Assembly: GCF_008692845.1 (NCBI RefSeq)
Contig: NZ_VXJW01000005.1
Span: 286,165 to 350,164 of the forward strand
Reading direction: 5' to 3'
Length of the DNA: 64,000 nt
Origin: Salmonella enterica subsp. arizonae
GTDB lineage: Bacteria > Pseudomonadota > Gammaproteobacteria > Enterobacterales > Enterobacteriaceae
Shown here: piece by piece, positions 1 through 9,324 of the stretch
How positions within the stretch are numbered: position 1 is the first letter of the stretch
Layout of the letters: the number at the start of each line of letters is the position of its first letter
Translations under genes and position numbers: made by a program
Notes under the pieces: generated by a model
The model's input: the letters and a program-made list of their open reading frames with translations, nothing else
What the model was told of the DNA's origin: nothing
Database searches by the model: none

Positions 1-763
1 TTAGTTCGAATAGCGTGTCGGCATCGCGGATCTGGATATCATCAGGGCGAAAGCCTTTTTCATTTAACTCCTGGCCTGCGATGGCAATCATCTCTTCAAG
101 GTCGCGCTCCCCGGCCTGTAATTTTTCGCCTAAGTCACTCATCACTTTATATAAACCCGGCGCTATCTTACGTTGTTCCGCCGTCAGGTAACCGTTACGC
201 GAGCTAAGCGCTAAGCCATCTTTAGCGCGAACGATAGGCACGCCGACGATCTCAATGTCGTAGCCCATATCGGCAACCATTTTGCGGATAAGCTGAAGTT
301 GCTGGAAATCCTTCTCGCCAAAGCAGGCGATGTCTGGTTGTACCAGATTGAACAATTTGCTGACAATCGTGGAAACGCCGCGGAAATGGCCCGGACGGCT
401 GGCGCCTTCCAGCATGGTGGAAAGACCGGGAACCTCAACATAAGTTTGTCCTTCCGTACCCTGCGGATAGATCTGGTCCGGGGACGGGGTAAATATAATA
501 TCGACTTTGCGCTTATTGAGCTTTTCGCAGTCTTCCTGCAACGTGCGCGGATAGCGCGCCAGGTCGTCAGGGCGATCAAACTGCATCGGGTTGACGAAGA
601 TACTGGCCACTACCACATCGGCGCGGTCTTGAGCTTCATCAACGAGTTTCATATGTCCATCATGCAAGTTACCCATCGTTGGCACCAGCGCAATACGTTT
701 GCCTTCCAGACGCAAACGGCGGATATGCTGGCGCAGCAGCGGCAGGGTTTCAATAATTAACAC
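1..763 (-). CDS. panC: Pantothenate synthetase (pantoate--beta-alanine ligase), 3' end cut by window edge
   Basis: Joins pantoate and beta-alanine using ATP to make pantothenate, the last step before coenzyme A synthesis; cytoplasmic. About 254 codons are visible; the family is about 283 residues, so roughly 30 C-terminal residues lie outside the window. The reading frame is open to base 1. The ATP-binding [10 protein letters not shown] motif (HxGH type) lies near residues 25-34 and LSSRNGYL, the KMSKS-like loop, near residue 185. The start is taken as a GTG at 763-761, preceded by an AGGAG-type ribosome site, which gives [12 protein letters not shown] at the N-terminus, as in the E. coli protein. 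It lies downstream of panB on the same strand with a REP-type element between them. Confidence 0.95.
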   Translation of the reverse strand, partial: MLIIETLPLLRQHIRRLRLEGKRIALVPTMGNLHDGHMKLVDEAQDRADVVVASIFVNPMQFDRPDDLARYPRTLQEDCEKLNKRKVDIIFTPSPDQIYPQGTEGQTYVEVPGLSTMLEGASRPGHFRGVSTIVSKLFNLVQPDIACFGEKDFQQLQLIRKMVADMGYDIEIVGVPIVRAKDGLALSSRNGYLTAEQRKIAPGLYKVMSDLGEKLQAGERDLEEMIAIAGQELNEKGFRPDDIQIRDADTLFEL

Positions 764-779
764 AACGTGACTCCTTGAG

Positions 780-869
780 TTGCCTGATAGCCTGTAGGCC
801 TGATAAGCATAGCGCCATCAGGCATTTGGGCTGGTGGCGACGCAAAAGCATCCTGCCCGGCCTACAAAT
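780..869. repeat. REP/BIME element between panB and panC
   Basis: Two inverted REP-like units. One reads GCCTGATAGC...GCGCCATCAGGC and the other has GGTGGCGACGC with a CCCGGCCTAC arm. These are the usual palindromic-unit signatures of enterobacteria. It lies between panB and panC and could form a stem-loop in the panBC transcript, stabilising upstream RNA or acting as a gyrase/IHF site. Confidence 0.75.
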
Positions 870-885
870 GCTCTCAGTCGGAAAA

Positions 886-1677
886 TTAATGGAAACTGTG
901 TTCTTCGCCCGGATAAACGCCGGACGCGACTTCAGATATATACTGCCGTACTGCGGCGCGTATGTCGCCCGCCGTGCTAAGGAAATTTTTCGCAAATTTA
1001 GGGATATGCCCGCCGGTAATGCCGAAGGCGTCATGCATGACGAGGATTTGTCCGTCGGTGACGTTGCCCGCGCCGATGCCAATCACCGGAATCGACAACG
1101 CTTCGGTCACACGTTTCGCCAGCTCAACCGGTACGCACTCCAGCACCAATAGCTGTGCGCCCGCGCCTTCCAGCGCCAGAGCATCGCTGAGCAGTTGATC
1201 ACCCGCATCACCGCGGCCCTGAACTTTGTAACCGCCAAAAATATTGACCGACTGCGGTGTCAGCCCCAGATGAGCACACACCGGTACAGCGCGCTCGGTG
1301 AGCATTTTCACGGTATCGACCAGCCAGGCGCCGCCTTCAATTTTGACCATATTCGCGCCTGCGCGCATCATGGTCGCCGCGTTTGCAAATGCCTGCTCTG
1401 GTGTGGCATACGCCATAAATGGCAGGTCGGAGAGCAGCAGGCAGTTCGGCGCGCCTCGCCGTACTGCGCGGGTATGGTAGGCAATGTCTTCTACGGTAAC
1501 GGGCAGGGTGGAGTCGTGACCTTGTATCGTCATGCCGAGTGAGTCGCCGACCAGCATCACACTCAGCCCTTCATCGGCGAACAGTTTGGCAAAACTGTAA
1601 TCGTAAGCGGTAATGGTGGCGAAGCGTTTTTTTTCTTGCTTATACTTTTGCAGCAGGGCAATAGTGGTGGGTTTCAT
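886..1677 (-). CDS. panB: 3-methyl-2-oxobutanoate hydroxymethyltransferase
   Basis: Transfers a hydroxymethyl group from methylenetetrahydrofolate to alpha-ketoisovalerate, giving ketopantoate, the first committed step of pantothenate synthesis. The 263-residue length matches the family. Visible hallmarks are VGDSLGM (metal-binding Asp, about residue 45), the DLPFMAY segment with a second metal-binding Asp near residue 84, KIEGG near residue 112, and GIGAG in the C-terminal half. The ATG at 1677 has AGGAAA six bases upstream. panB leads panC, and its promoter lies immediately upstream (see 1698-1726). Confidence 0.97.
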   Translation of the reverse strand: MKPTTIALLQKYKQEKKRFATITAYDYSFAKLFADEGLSVMLVGDSLGMTIQGHDSTLPVTVEDIAYHTRAVRRGAPNCLLLSDLPFMAYATPEQAFANAATMMRAGANMVKIEGGAWLVDTVKMLTERAVPVCAHLGLTPQSVNIFGGYKVQGRGDAGDQLLSDALALEGAGAQLLVLECVPVELAKRVTEALSIPVIGIGAGNVTDGQILVMHDAFGITGGHIPKFAKNFLSTAGDIRAAVRQYISEVASGVYPGEEHSFH

Positions 1678-1690
1678 AACGTTTCCTAAT

Positions 1691-1709
1691 GGTAAATATT
1701 ATATTTACC
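1691..1709. promoter_or_regulatory. Perfect 19-bp palindrome overlapping the panB -10 region
   Basis: GGTAAATAT-T-ATATTTACC is a perfect dyad with 9-bp arms around a single central base. It sits 14-32 bases upstream of the panB ATG and contains the likely -10 hexamer on the minus strand. Geometry of this kind is typical of a repressor operator, but no regulator is known to me for this site and it could be fortuitous AT-rich symmetry. Confidence 0.5.
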
Positions 1710-1726
1710 GGCATTCTAGCAGTCAT
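1698..1726 (-). promoter_or_regulatory. Putative sigma-70 promoter of panB-panC
   Basis: Read on the minus strand, ATGACT (1726-1721), a 17-base spacer and a perfect TATAAT (1703-1698) precede panB. Transcription would start near 1690, giving a very short leader of about 13 bases before the ATG at 1677. This is inferred from sequence only. Confidence 0.5.
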
Positions 1727-1799
1727 ATTCAGAGGGGCAATTGATTTAAGCAATCGATTGGCATGAGAGCAGTAAACGCTAAAGAAAGGGGCATATCCT

Positions 1800-2279
1800 T
1801 TACCAGGCGACAGGTTTTTCTACAGCCAGAAGCATGAGTTGTTGTCTTAGGGGGAGTCCGTCTGGAAAAATCAGATCGGGAGCAATTTCAAACAGCGGCC
1901 ACAGCATAAAGCCACGGTTTTTCATATCGTAGTGCGGCACCGTCAGACGTTGGGTGTTAATGACTTCATCACCGAACAGCATAATATCGAGATCCAGCGT
2001 TCGCGGTCCCCAGCGTTCGGCTTTACGTATGCGGCCCTGCTGTAGTTCAATACGCTGGGTATGATTCAGCAAGTCTTCTGCGGTAAGCGCCGTATCCAGT
2101 GCGACGGCGGCATTTAAATAGTCTGGCTGATTCTGTGGGCCAAGCGGCGGCGTGCGGTAAAACGAAGAGACCGCGACGATACGGCTATCGGGAATGCCGG
2201 CGATAGCCTTCAGGGCGGCATTGACCTGCTCCAGCGGAGAGGCCTGGTTACTGCCAAGCGCGATATACGCGATCGTCAT
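1800..2279 (-). CDS. folK: 2-amino-4-hydroxy-6-hydroxymethyldihydropteridine pyrophosphokinase
   Basis: Transfers pyrophosphate from ATP to 6-hydroxymethyl-7,8-dihydropterin, feeding dihydropteroate synthase in folate synthesis. At 159 residues it equals the E. coli enzyme. Diagnostic segments are the N-terminal ALGSN motif, [15 protein letters not shown] near residue 42 and the HPPK signature [14 protein letters not shown] near residue 91, with the Mg-binding Asp pair. The ATG overlaps the pcnB stop as ATGA, so it is probably translationally coupled to pcnB. The 122-base gap to panB carries the panB promoter. Confidence 0.97.
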   Translation of the reverse strand: MTIAYIALGSNQASPLEQVNAALKAIAGIPDSRIVAVSSFYRTPPLGPQNQPDYLNAAVALDTALTAEDLLNHTQRIELQQGRIRKAERWGPRTLDLDIMLFGDEVINTQRLTVPHYDMKNRGFMLWPLFEIAPDLIFPDGLPLRQQLMLLAVEKPVAW

Positions 2280-3673
2280 GCAGCGCCCTCGCGACGCGGC
2301 GCTTTCCGGCGCGGACGATGCCGGCGGCGACGTGGCGCAGGATCGTCGTCCAGCTCGTTAAGCATCCCTTTTTGTTCCGGCGGCGCGGAAGCCTGAAACT
2401 CGCCCCACCACTGCGCCAGACGTTGCAGTTCAGTATTCTTTTCCACCTGAGCGCGCAGTTCCAGCAAGTCAAACGCGGCGCGGAATTTCGGATGTTCCAT
2501 CAGTTTCCAGGCGCGTTTACCCTGACGTCGCGACATTCGTAACTGAAGCTGCCAGATATCACGGGTAAGCGTGGTAAGACGTTTCGGGATCGCCAGAGAA
2601 CGGCAGGCTTCATCCAGCACGTCATTCATGGCCAGCGCGAAAGCATCGTAATAGGCCAGACCGCTCTCCTGAGCGATTTTTTGCGCCATCTCCAGCAGCG
2701 GATACCAGAACATGGCGGCAAACAAAAATGCCGGATTAACGCGCATCTCGTTACGGATGCGGTTATCCGTATTCTTCAACACCTGCGCAATGATGCGTTC
2801 CATTGCGCTGTCGCCGTTTTCGGTAAAATAACGCGTAATGGTGGGAAACAACGGCTGGAAAAGGTTGTACTCCCGCAGTTGTTGATAGGTTTCAAAGCCG
2901 TTCCCCGCCTGCAACAGCTTCAGCGACTCTTCGAACAGACGCGCGGGAGGAATGTCGTTTAGCAAGGCCGCCAGACGCGGGATCGGCTCGGCGGTTTCAG
3001 AGCTGATACGCATATTGAGCTTTGCAGCGAAACGTACGGCGCGCAGCATCCGGACCGGATCTTCGCGGTAACGCGTTTCCGGATTGCCGATCAGACGAAT
3101 CACGCCTTCTTTTAGATCCTGCATTCCGCCGACGTAATCGCGCACGGTAAAATCCGCCACGCTGTAGTAAAGGCTGTTGATGGTGAAGTCGCGGCGCTGG
3201 GCATCTTCTTCGATAGAGCCGAAGATATTATCGCGCAGCAGCATACCGTTTTGCCCACGCTGGGAGGTGGTACGGTCGCTTTCACTGCCTTCATGATGAC
3301 CACGAAACGTCGCCACTTCGATAATTTCCGGACCAAACATGACGTGAGCCAGGCGGAAACGGCGCCCCACCAGACGACAATTTCGGAATAATTTCCGCAC
3401 CTGATCCGGCGTAGCGTTGGTGGTCACGTCGAAATCCTTCGGCTTTTTGCCGAGCAGGAGATCGCGGACGCCGCCGCCGACCAGGTAGGCTTCATAGCCC
3501 GCTTTGTTCAGCCTGTACAGTACCTTGAGGGCATTTTCACTGATATCTTTGCGGGAGATAGCGTGCTGTTCACGCGGGATAATCGTCATATGTGGACGGG
3601 CGACGGCTTGCTCTGCCTCGCTCTCCTCGCGGCTTAACACCTTACGGCAAAAATTAGCGACTCGGGTAAAAAT
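2276..3673 (-). CDS. pcnB: Poly(A) polymerase I, likely AUU start
   Basis: Adds poly(A) to RNA 3' ends, marking them for degradation, and controls ColE1-type plasmid copy number through RNA I decay. Class II nucleotidyltransferase features are [10 protein letters not shown] and KDFDVTTNA near residues 70-85 with the catalytic Asp pair, RDFTINSL, and an RNA-binding middle region. A strongly basic Arg/Lys tail ends the protein. The start is chosen as ATT at 3673-3671, preceded by GAGGTG, giving 465 residues, the E. coli length, where AUU initiation of pcnB is established. An in-frame ATG 21 bases upstream (3694) would add seven residues. An inefficient AUU start keeps polymerase levels low and makes them sensitive to IF3. 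Confidence 0.95.
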   Translation of the reverse strand: MFTRVANFCRKVLSREESEAEQAVARPHMTIIPREQHAISRKDISENALKVLYRLNKAGYEAYLVGGGVRDLLLGKKPKDFDVTTNATPDQVRKLFRNCRLVGRRFRLAHVMFGPEIIEVATFRGHHEGSESDRTTSQRGQNGMLLRDNIFGSIEEDAQRRDFTINSLYYSVADFTVRDYVGGMQDLKEGVIRLIGNPETRYREDPVRMLRAVRFAAKLNMRISSETAEPIPRLAALLNDIPPARLFEESLKLLQAGNGFETYQQLREYNLFQPLFPTITRYFTENGDSAMERIIAQVLKNTDNRIRNEMRVNPAFLFAAMFWYPLLEMAQKIAQESGLAYYDAFALAMNDVLDEACRSLAIPKRLTTLTRDIWQLQLRMSRRQGKRAWKLMEHPKFRAAFDLLELRAQVEKNTELQRLAQWWGEFQASAPPEQKGMLNELDDDPAPRRRRHRPRRKAPRREGAA

Positions 3674-3834
3674 AGCGCACCTCGGTAGTGTCATACATTA
3701 ATAAGATCCACTTACTCTATGTCTTTCGCATTACGGCAGACGGGCTAAAAGAACGACGCGCCCCAAGGCTGTAAGCATCATTAACGCCGCAGCAATGCGA
3801 AAGACGATGAGTAAAAATAGCGGCTAATCATAGC

Positions 3835-4731
3835 TCAGCGAGACGCATTTGAGAATGCCGGATTTACATTAGCCGATGTGGGTACGGCTGTAAGCCTCCA
3901 GTGAGCCACCGCAAAACGCAGTAATTGCTCAACAGACATCTCCTGCCACGGTACGACGGCGCGCTGGCCTAAAAAGCGTAATGCCTGGACAAGTACCGGG
4001 CGCGGGTCGCCTGTCGGAAGCGCAGGAGCATGATTCTGCTTGGAAAGTTTAGCGCCTTGTTCGTTGCGCGCCAACGGAAGGTGAACGTAATCCGGCGCGC
4101 GCCAGCCAAACTGTTTATACAGCGAAAGTTGTCGGACGGTTGGTTCGATTAAATCCGCGCCGCGGACAATCTCCGTCACGCCCTGGAAGTGGTCGTCTAC
4201 CACTACCGCGAGGTTATAGGCAAACAGCCCATCGCGACGGTGGATGATAAAATCTTCGCCTGCCAGTTGTGGGTCAGCCAGAATATCGCCGCGCAAGGCA
4301 TCATGGAAACGCATCACCGGATGCTGCTGTTTAATTCTGACGGCGGCATTCTCCGGCCCGTGGCATAACGTCCGGCAATGGCCGTCGTAAATACCGCCCA
4401 GACGTTGAATGCGCGAGCGGGGGCAGGTGCAGTAGTAGCTCAGTCCCTGCTCGTGAAGCCAGGCCAGCGCCTCGCGATAGGCCTCATGACGCTGTGATTG
4501 CCATAAGATTTCGCCATCCCAGTGCAGGCCGTAATGTTCCAGTTGACGCAGAATGATCGCTGCGGCACCGGGAACTTCACGAGGGGGATCGATATCCTCT
4601 ATGCGAACACGCCAGACCCCGCCTTGCGCGCGGGCTTGCAGATAGCTGCCGAGGGCAGCGATTAACGAACCGAAATGCAGTTCGCCGGAGGGCGACGGCG
4701 CGAAACGGCCAATATAGTGTGAGTCAGTCAT
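3835..4731 (-). CDS. gluQ: Glutamyl-Q tRNA(Asp) synthetase
   Basis: A paralogue of the glutamyl-tRNA synthetase catalytic domain. It activates glutamate and attaches it to queuosine at the wobble position of tRNA(Asp), rather than to a tRNA 3' end. The HIGH-type motif appears as [12 protein letters not shown] near the N-terminus and the KMSKS-type motif as KLSKQ near residue 230. A zinc site is formed by CTC in the YYCTCPRSR segment and the downstream YDGHC. No anticodon-binding domain follows, as expected at 298 residues. The start is the ATG at 4731 ([10 protein letters not shown]). It lies downstream of dksA, with a terminator between them. Formerly yadB. Confidence 0.95.
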   Translation of the reverse strand: MTDSHYIGRFAPSPSGELHFGSLIAALGSYLQARAQGGVWRVRIEDIDPPREVPGAAAIILRQLEHYGLHWDGEILWQSQRHEAYREALAWLHEQGLSYYCTCPRSRIQRLGGIYDGHCRTLCHGPENAAVRIKQQHPVMRFHDALRGDILADPQLAGEDFIIHRRDGLFAYNLAVVVDDHFQGVTEIVRGADLIEPTVRQLSLYKQFGWRAPDYVHLPLARNEQGAKLSKQNHAPALPTGDPRPVLVQALRFLGQRAVVPWQEMSVEQLLRFAVAHWRLTAVPTSANVNPAFSNASR

Positions 4732-4743
4732 GCTGCGGGCAAT

Positions 4744-4771
4744 AAAGAATAAGGCGGGAAAACTCCCGCCT
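4744..4771 (-). terminator. Rho-independent terminator between dksA and gluQ
   Basis: On the minus strand, AGGCGGGA-GTTT-TCCCGCCT forms an 8-bp perfect stem followed by TATTCTTTATT. It lies just after the dksA stop and before the gluQ start, so gluQ probably depends on readthrough or its own promoter. Confidence 0.8.
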
Positions 4772-4799
4772 GTCATAAATAGGGTAGAAACGAACGGGA

Positions 4800-5255
4800 T
4801 TAACCCGCCATCTGTTTTTCGCGAATCTCAGCCAGCGTTTTGCAGTCGATGCACAGATCGGCTGTCGGACGCGCTTCCAGACGGCGGATACCAATCTCCA
4901 CCCCGCAGGACTCGCAATAACCGAAGTCTTCATCTTCCACTTTCTTCAGCGTCTTCTCGATCTTTTTGATCAGTTTGCGCTCACGGTCACGATTACGTAA
5001 CTCCAGGCTAAACTCCTCTTCCTGCGCGGCGCGATCGACCGGATCGGGGAAGTTGGCGGCTTCGTCCTGCATGTGCGTCACAGTGCGATCGACTTCATCC
5101 CGGAGTTGATTACGCCATGCTTCAAGAATACGCTTGAAGTGCGATAGCTGGGCTTCGTTCATATACTCTTCGCCCGGTTTCTCCTGGTACGGCTCCACCC
5201 CAGCGATGGCGAGAATACTCAGGGACGATGTTTTACGGTTTTGCCCTTCTTGCAT
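4800..5255 (-). CDS. dksA: RNA polymerase-binding transcription factor DksA
   Basis: Binds the secondary channel of RNA polymerase and, together with ppGpp, represses rRNA and activates amino-acid promoters in the stringent response. At 151 residues it matches E. coli almost residue for residue. A long coiled coil is tipped by the [11 protein letters not shown] segment, whose acidic residues reach the active site. A four-cysteine zinc finger follows (CESC near residue 114 and CIDC near residue 135). The start MQEGQNRKT at 5255 is preceded by AAGGAG; the ATG 18 bases upstream has poorer context. The 176-base region upstream (5256-5431) should hold its promoter, but I could not pick one with confidence. 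Confidence 0.98.
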   Translation of the reverse strand: MQEGQNRKTSSLSILAIAGVEPYQEKPGEEYMNEAQLSHFKRILEAWRNQLRDEVDRTVTHMQDEAANFPDPVDRAAQEEEFSLELRNRDRERKLIKKIEKTLKKVEDEDFGYCESCGVEIGIRRLEARPTADLCIDCKTLAEIREKQMAG

Positions 5256-5431
5256 GTTGCTTCTCCTTAACACGCACTATCGATCCCCATGTTCGGGGGA
5301 AAATCAGGTCGCTATAAATAGCAGATGCTTTTCCGGATAGCAATTATCTAAACGTAACACTTGACAACCCTGTGAGGAAAAGCGTATTTACGCACGCGGC
5401 CAGAATACTTAATAATCAGGCTGTTATTCCA

Positions 5432-6136
5432 CTACAACATTATGGGTAGTGATTTGTTCAGCTCCATCTTTGTGGCTGAAAGTTCTGCTTTATAAGCTAA
5501 AACTTCCACACCTTTATTCTGAGCCTCGCTCAATAGCTGCGCGTATTTTATATCGATATGACGTGCGGGTGAAAAACGTGTAATGGCGGAGTGCAGCACC
5601 GCGAACAACACCACCGCGCGATGACCTGCCGCCGCAACGCCCATCAACTCCCGAAGATGTTTTTGCCCTCGTTCGGTGATGGCGTCGGGAAAATAACCGT
5701 TTTCTTTTTCCGCTAACGTGACCGATTTCACTTCAATATAGCAGTCAGGGCGGAAATCTGCCTGTAACATAAAATCTATACGGCTGCGTTCGGCGCCATA
5801 TTTGACTTCACTTTTCAGAATATTGTACCCCGCCAGCTCCGGCAGGCGATCCTCTTGAATCGCTTCTTTCGTTAACCGGTTCGCCCACAGCGTATTCACG
5901 CAAATGAATGCGCCGGATTGCGTTTCAGTTAACTCCCAGGTGTGCGGATATTTGCGTTTAGTATTTTCTGATGTCGAATACCAGACGGTATCGCCAGGCG
6001 TGGCGCAGCCGGTCATTGCGCCAGTATTAGGACAGTGCAGCGTGAGCGCCGTACCGTCAAGGGTGATCACATCGGCTAAAAAACGTTTATAGCGCTGAAT
6101 CAGCGTAGCGCGTTGTAAAGGGGGTGAGAATAGCAT
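5432..6136 (-). CDS. sfsA: SfsA family DNA-binding / sugar fermentation stimulation protein
   Basis: A 234-residue protein matching E. coli SfsA, which stimulates maltose utilisation when overproduced and has been reported to bind DNA. The C-terminal part carries the ID..L(x)...CYIEVKSV pattern (RIDFMLQ, then YIEVKSVTL) resembling PD-(D/E)xK nuclease-fold residues. The N-terminal [18 protein letters not shown] stretch is OB-like. The start is the ATG at 6136; the longer upstream frame has no support. It lies 16 bases after thpR on the same strand, so the two are probably cotranscribed. The molecular function remains uncertain. Confidence 0.92.
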   Translation of the reverse strand: MLFSPPLQRATLIQRYKRFLADVITLDGTALTLHCPNTGAMTGCATPGDTVWYSTSENTKRKYPHTWELTETQSGAFICVNTLWANRLTKEAIQEDRLPELAGYNILKSEVKYGAERSRIDFMLQADFRPDCYIEVKSVTLAEKENGYFPDAITERGQKHLRELMGVAAAGHRAVVLFAVLHSAITRFSPARHIDIKYAQLLSEAQNKGVEVLAYKAELSATKMELNKSLPIML

Positions 6137-6152
6137 CGAAATTCCTTCATGA

Positions 6153-6683
6153 TTATTCGCCCAGCGTCCAGCGCTGCAGTTCGGCGTAGCGGGTACGGCC
6201 TTGCCCATACGAAGAGGCGTAAAGCGCAAACGACGTGACCGGGAATGACCAGCAAAAGCCCGGCGGCGGGATAGTCACCGCATGGCTGGCGTCGCGCAGC
6301 AGCGTAATATGCGGGTGAAAAGGCGGCGGGCTTTGGTAACAACCGCTGCGGGCGGCCTGCGCGCGTAGCATATTCGCCAACTGTAACAACCCGCGCGGCG
6401 GCTGGCGCATCCCCAGCCACACAACGCGCGAACGCAGCCACTGACCGGCGTCATCCAGATGTAGCATAAAGCCCGGCTGGCGAATTCGTCCGGCCAACTG
6501 CGCAAGCGCGCGCTGCTTATCGTCACTGACGTCGCCTAAAAAGGCCAGCGTCAGGTGTAGGTTCGCCGCCGCGACGGGACGCCCGTCTTCAGACGCAAAA
6601 TGGGCGGCGCGCCAGGCGATAATTTGCGCGCGCGCCTCGTCGGGTAAGTCAATGGCAAAAAAAAGCCGTTTTGGCTCAGACAT
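6153..6683 (-). CDS. thpR: RNA 2',3'-cyclic phosphodiesterase (2H family)
   Basis: A 2H-phosphoesterase that hydrolyses 2',3'-cyclic phosphates. The E. coli homologue was first found as a 2'-5' RNA ligase (LigT). The two HxTx motifs that define the fold are both present: HLTLAF near residue 43 and HITLLR near residue 127. The 176-residue length is standard. The gene is divergent from hrpB, with about 70 bases between the starts that must hold both promoters, and is followed closely by sfsA. Confidence 0.93.
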   Translation of the reverse strand: MSEPKRLFFAIDLPDEARAQIIAWRAAHFASEDGRPVAAANLHLTLAFLGDVSDDKQRALAQLAGRIRQPGFMLHLDDAGQWLRSRVVWLGMRQPPRGLLQLANMLRAQAARSGCYQSPPPFHPHITLLRDASHAVTIPPPGFCWSFPVTSFALYASSYGQGRTRYAELQRWTLGE

Positions 6684-6755
6684 AGGGATACTCGGTTATG
6701 GATTAACACGATGCTACAATGCGGCGCAAAGAAAGTTAACCCCGTGGAGCCGTTT

Positions 6756-9185
6756 GTGACGTCATTGCCCGTTGCCGCCGTATTGCCTGAATTGTTGACA
6801 GCCCTAAAAACCGCGCCGCAGGTTTTGTTGTCCGCGCCTACCGGGGCGGGAAAATCTACCTGGCTGCCGCTGCAACTCCTGCAACAAGGTCCGGTTGCTG
6901 GAAAAATTCTCCTGCTTGAACCGCGTCGTCTGGCGGCGCGTAATGTCGCGCAGCGTCTGGCGGAAGGGTTGAATGAAAAGCCTGGCGAAACGGTAGGTTA
7001 CCGGATGCGCGCGCAAAACTGCGTGGGGCCGCATACCCGGCTGGAGGTGGTGACAGAAGGCGTATTGACCAGAATGATCCAGCGCGATCCCGAATTAAGC
7101 GGCGTGGGGCTGGTAATACTGGATGAGTTTCATGAGCGCAGTTTGCAGGCGGATTTAGCTCTGGCGCTGCTGCTGGATATCCAGCAAGGGCTCCGTGACG
7201 ATCTCAGGCTGTTAATTATGTCTGCGACGCTGGATAACGACAGGCTTTGCCAACGGCTGCCCGATGCGCCGACGATCGTCTCGCAGGGACGCGCGTTTCC
7301 GGTGGAGCGACGTTATCAGCCGCTTGCGGCGCATCTGCGTTTTGATGAGGCCGTCGCGATGGCGACAGCGGAACTGCTGCGCAATGAAAGCGGCTCGCTA
7401 CTGCTATTTTTACCCGGTGTAGGCGAAATTCAGCGCGTCCATGAACATCTGGCGTCGCGGGTTGGGAGCGATGTCCTGCTTTGTCCGCTGTATGGCGCAT
7501 TGTCTCTGGAAGCGCAGCGCAAAGCGATTATTCCCGCGCCGGCCGGGATGCGTAAAGTTGTTTTGGCGACTAACATTGCCGAAACCAGTTTGACGATTGA
7601 AGGCATTCGTCTGGTGGTTGATAGCGCTCAAGAGCGCGTAGCGCGATTCGACGCGCGAACGGGACTGACGCGGCTGGTTACGCAGCGTATAAGTCAGGCC
7701 TCAATGACGCAGCGCGCGGGGCGCGCCGGACGACTGGCGCCGGGTATCTGTTTACATCTGCTGGCAAAAGAACAGGCGGAGCGGGCGGCAGCGCAAAGCG
7801 AACCGGAAATCTTACAAAGCGATCTCTCCGGTTTGTTGATGGAGGTGTTGCAGTGGGGATGTCACGATCCGGCATCGCTTTTCTGGCTGGATATGCCGCC
7901 GGAAGCGAATCTCCAGGCCGCCCGTCGTTTATTAGTGATGTTAGGCGCGCTGGAGGGCGATCGATTAAGCGCGCGGGGCCGGAAAATGGCGGCAACAGGT
8001 AACGATCCGCGCCTGGCGGCGATGTTAGTCAACGCCGGCGAGGGCGATAGCGCCGCCACCGCCGCCAGGCTCGCGGCAATCCTTGAAGAACCGCCGCGCG
8101 GCGGCGGTACGGATTTAAGCGAGGTATTTTCGCGGCGACAGCCGGGCTGGCAGCAGCGCAGCCAGCAACTTTTAAAACGGCTGCAGGTGCGCAATGGCGA
8201 GCCGGATAGCGCGCTTATCGCGCCGCTGCTGGCTGGCGCATTCAGCGACCGCATCGCGCGGCGTCGCGGTCTGGAAGGGCGCTATCAGTTGGCCAATGGC
8301 ATGGGGGCGATGCTGGATGCGGATGACGCGTTGGGACGTCATGAATGGCTTATCGCGCCGCTGTTGCTGCAAGGCAGCGCCTCGCCGGACGCCCGAATAT
8401 TGTTGGCGCAGCCGCTGGATATCGCCTCGCTGATTCAGGCGTGTCCTGATTTGCTGCGCCAGTCCGACACGATTGAATGGGACGAAGCGCAGGGAACGTT
8501 GAAAGCGTGGCGCAGAATATGTATTGGGCAGTTGACGGTTAACGTCCAGCCGCTGGCGAAGCCATCTGAAGAGGAGCTTCATCAGGCGATGCTGAACGGC
8601 ATCCGCGATAAAGGTCTGGCGGTACTCAACTGGACGCCGGAAGCGGAGCAGTTCCGCCTGCGTCTGCATTGCGCGGCGAAATGGCTGCCGGAATATGACT
8701 GGCCCCCCGTGGATGAGGCGTCGCTGCTGGCGACGCTGGAGCGCTGGTTGCTGCCGCACATGACCGGCGTACAATCATTACGCGGACTGAAATCTCTGAA
8801 TGTGAATCAGGCGTTACGGGGACTGCTTGACTATCCCATGCTGCAACGTCTGGATAGTGAGCTGCCTGGGCATTACACTGTGCCGACGGGAAGCCGAATA
8901 GCGATTCGTTATCATGAAGATAACCCGCCCGCACTGGCGGTCAGGATGCAGGAAATGTTCGGCGAGGCCAGTACGCCGACGCTTGCGCAGGGGCGGGTGC
9001 CGCTGGTGCTGGAACTGCTTTCGCCTGCGCAGCGACCGCTACAGATTACCCGCGATTTAAGCGCTTTCTGGCAGGGCGCATATCGGGAAGTGCAAAAAGA
9101 GATGAAGGGCCGTTACCCCAAACATGTCTGGCCGGACGATCCGGCGAATACGGCCCCAACGCGGCGCACGAAGAAGTATTCGTGA
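6756..9185 (+). CDS. hrpB: ATP-dependent RNA helicase HrpB (DExH type)
   Basis: A DEAH/RHA-family helicase in the E. coli HrpB lineage, whose in vivo substrate is not settled. Walker A is SAPTGAGKST near residue 25, motif II is DEFH (family variant of DEAH), motif III is SAT in IMSATLDN, and the arginine-finger motif VI is QRAGRAGR. HA2/OB regions and an HrpB-specific C-terminal domain follow. The GTG at 6756 is chosen: GGAG lies six bases upstream and the resulting 809 residues equal E. coli. An in-frame ATG at 6711 would add 15 residues and would collide with the promoter region. Confidence 0.94.
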   Translation: MTSLPVAAVLPELLTALKTAPQVLLSAPTGAGKSTWLPLQLLQQGPVAGKILLLEPRRLAARNVAQRLAEGLNEKPGETVGYRMRAQNCVGPHTRLEVVTEGVLTRMIQRDPELSGVGLVILDEFHERSLQADLALALLLDIQQGLRDDLRLLIMSATLDNDRLCQRLPDAPTIVSQGRAFPVERRYQPLAAHLRFDEAVAMATAELLRNESGSLLLFLPGVGEIQRVHEHLASRVGSDVLLCPLYGALSLEAQRKAIIPAPAGMRKVVLATNIAETSLTIEGIRLVVDSAQERVARFDARTGLTRLVTQRISQASMTQRAGRAGRLAPGICLHLLAKEQAERAAAQSEPEILQSDLSGLLMEVLQWGCHDPASLFWLDMPPEANLQAARRLLVMLGALEGDRLSARGRKMAATGNDPRLAAMLVNAGEGDSAATAARLAAILEEPPRGGGTDLSEVFSRRQPGWQQRSQQLLKRLQVRNGEPDSALIAPLLAGAFSDRIARRRGLEGRYQLANGMGAMLDADDALGRHEWLIAPLLLQGSASPDARILLAQPLDIASLIQACPDLLRQSDTIEWDEAQGTLKAWRRICIGQLTVNVQPLAKPSEEELHQAMLNGIRDKGLAVLNWTPEAEQFRLRLHCAAKWLPEYDWPPVDEASLLATLERWLLPHMTGVQSLRGLKSLNVNQALRGLLDYPMLQRLDSELPGHYTVPTGSRIAIRYHEDNPPALAVRMQEMFGEASTPTLAQGRVPLVLELLSPAQRPLQITRDLSAFWQGAYREVQKEMKGRYPKHVWPDDPANTAPTRRTKKYS

Positions 9186-9186
9186 C

Positions 9187-9239
9187 GTGTTATACGTTGC
9201 CTCCAGGCCAGATAAGGCGTTAATCGCCATCCGGCAAAA
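9187..9239. repeat. REP-like palindromic unit after hrpB
   Basis: AGATAAGGCGTTAATCGCCATCCGGCA has the REP-unit layout (GATAAGGCG ... CGCCATCCGGC). It lies between the hrpB stop and the mrcB start. Confidence 0.65.
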
Positions 9240-9324
9240 GGTAAATTGAGAGATTTCTTCTTCTGTCGCCTGGCGGAAGAATAGAGAATCGGGCCCTTGC
9301 GCCTGTATGTTGCGGAGAAAAAGC

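Noticed and set aside
3516-3523. CTGTACAG inside pcnB, resembling part of a LexA site
   Set aside because: Only the core dyad; inside a coding region and without the spaced CTG-N10-CAG layout.
8172-8774. Antisense open frame over hrpB (200 codons)
   Set aside because: Arg/Gln-rich shadow translation typical of GC-rich sense codons; no start signal.
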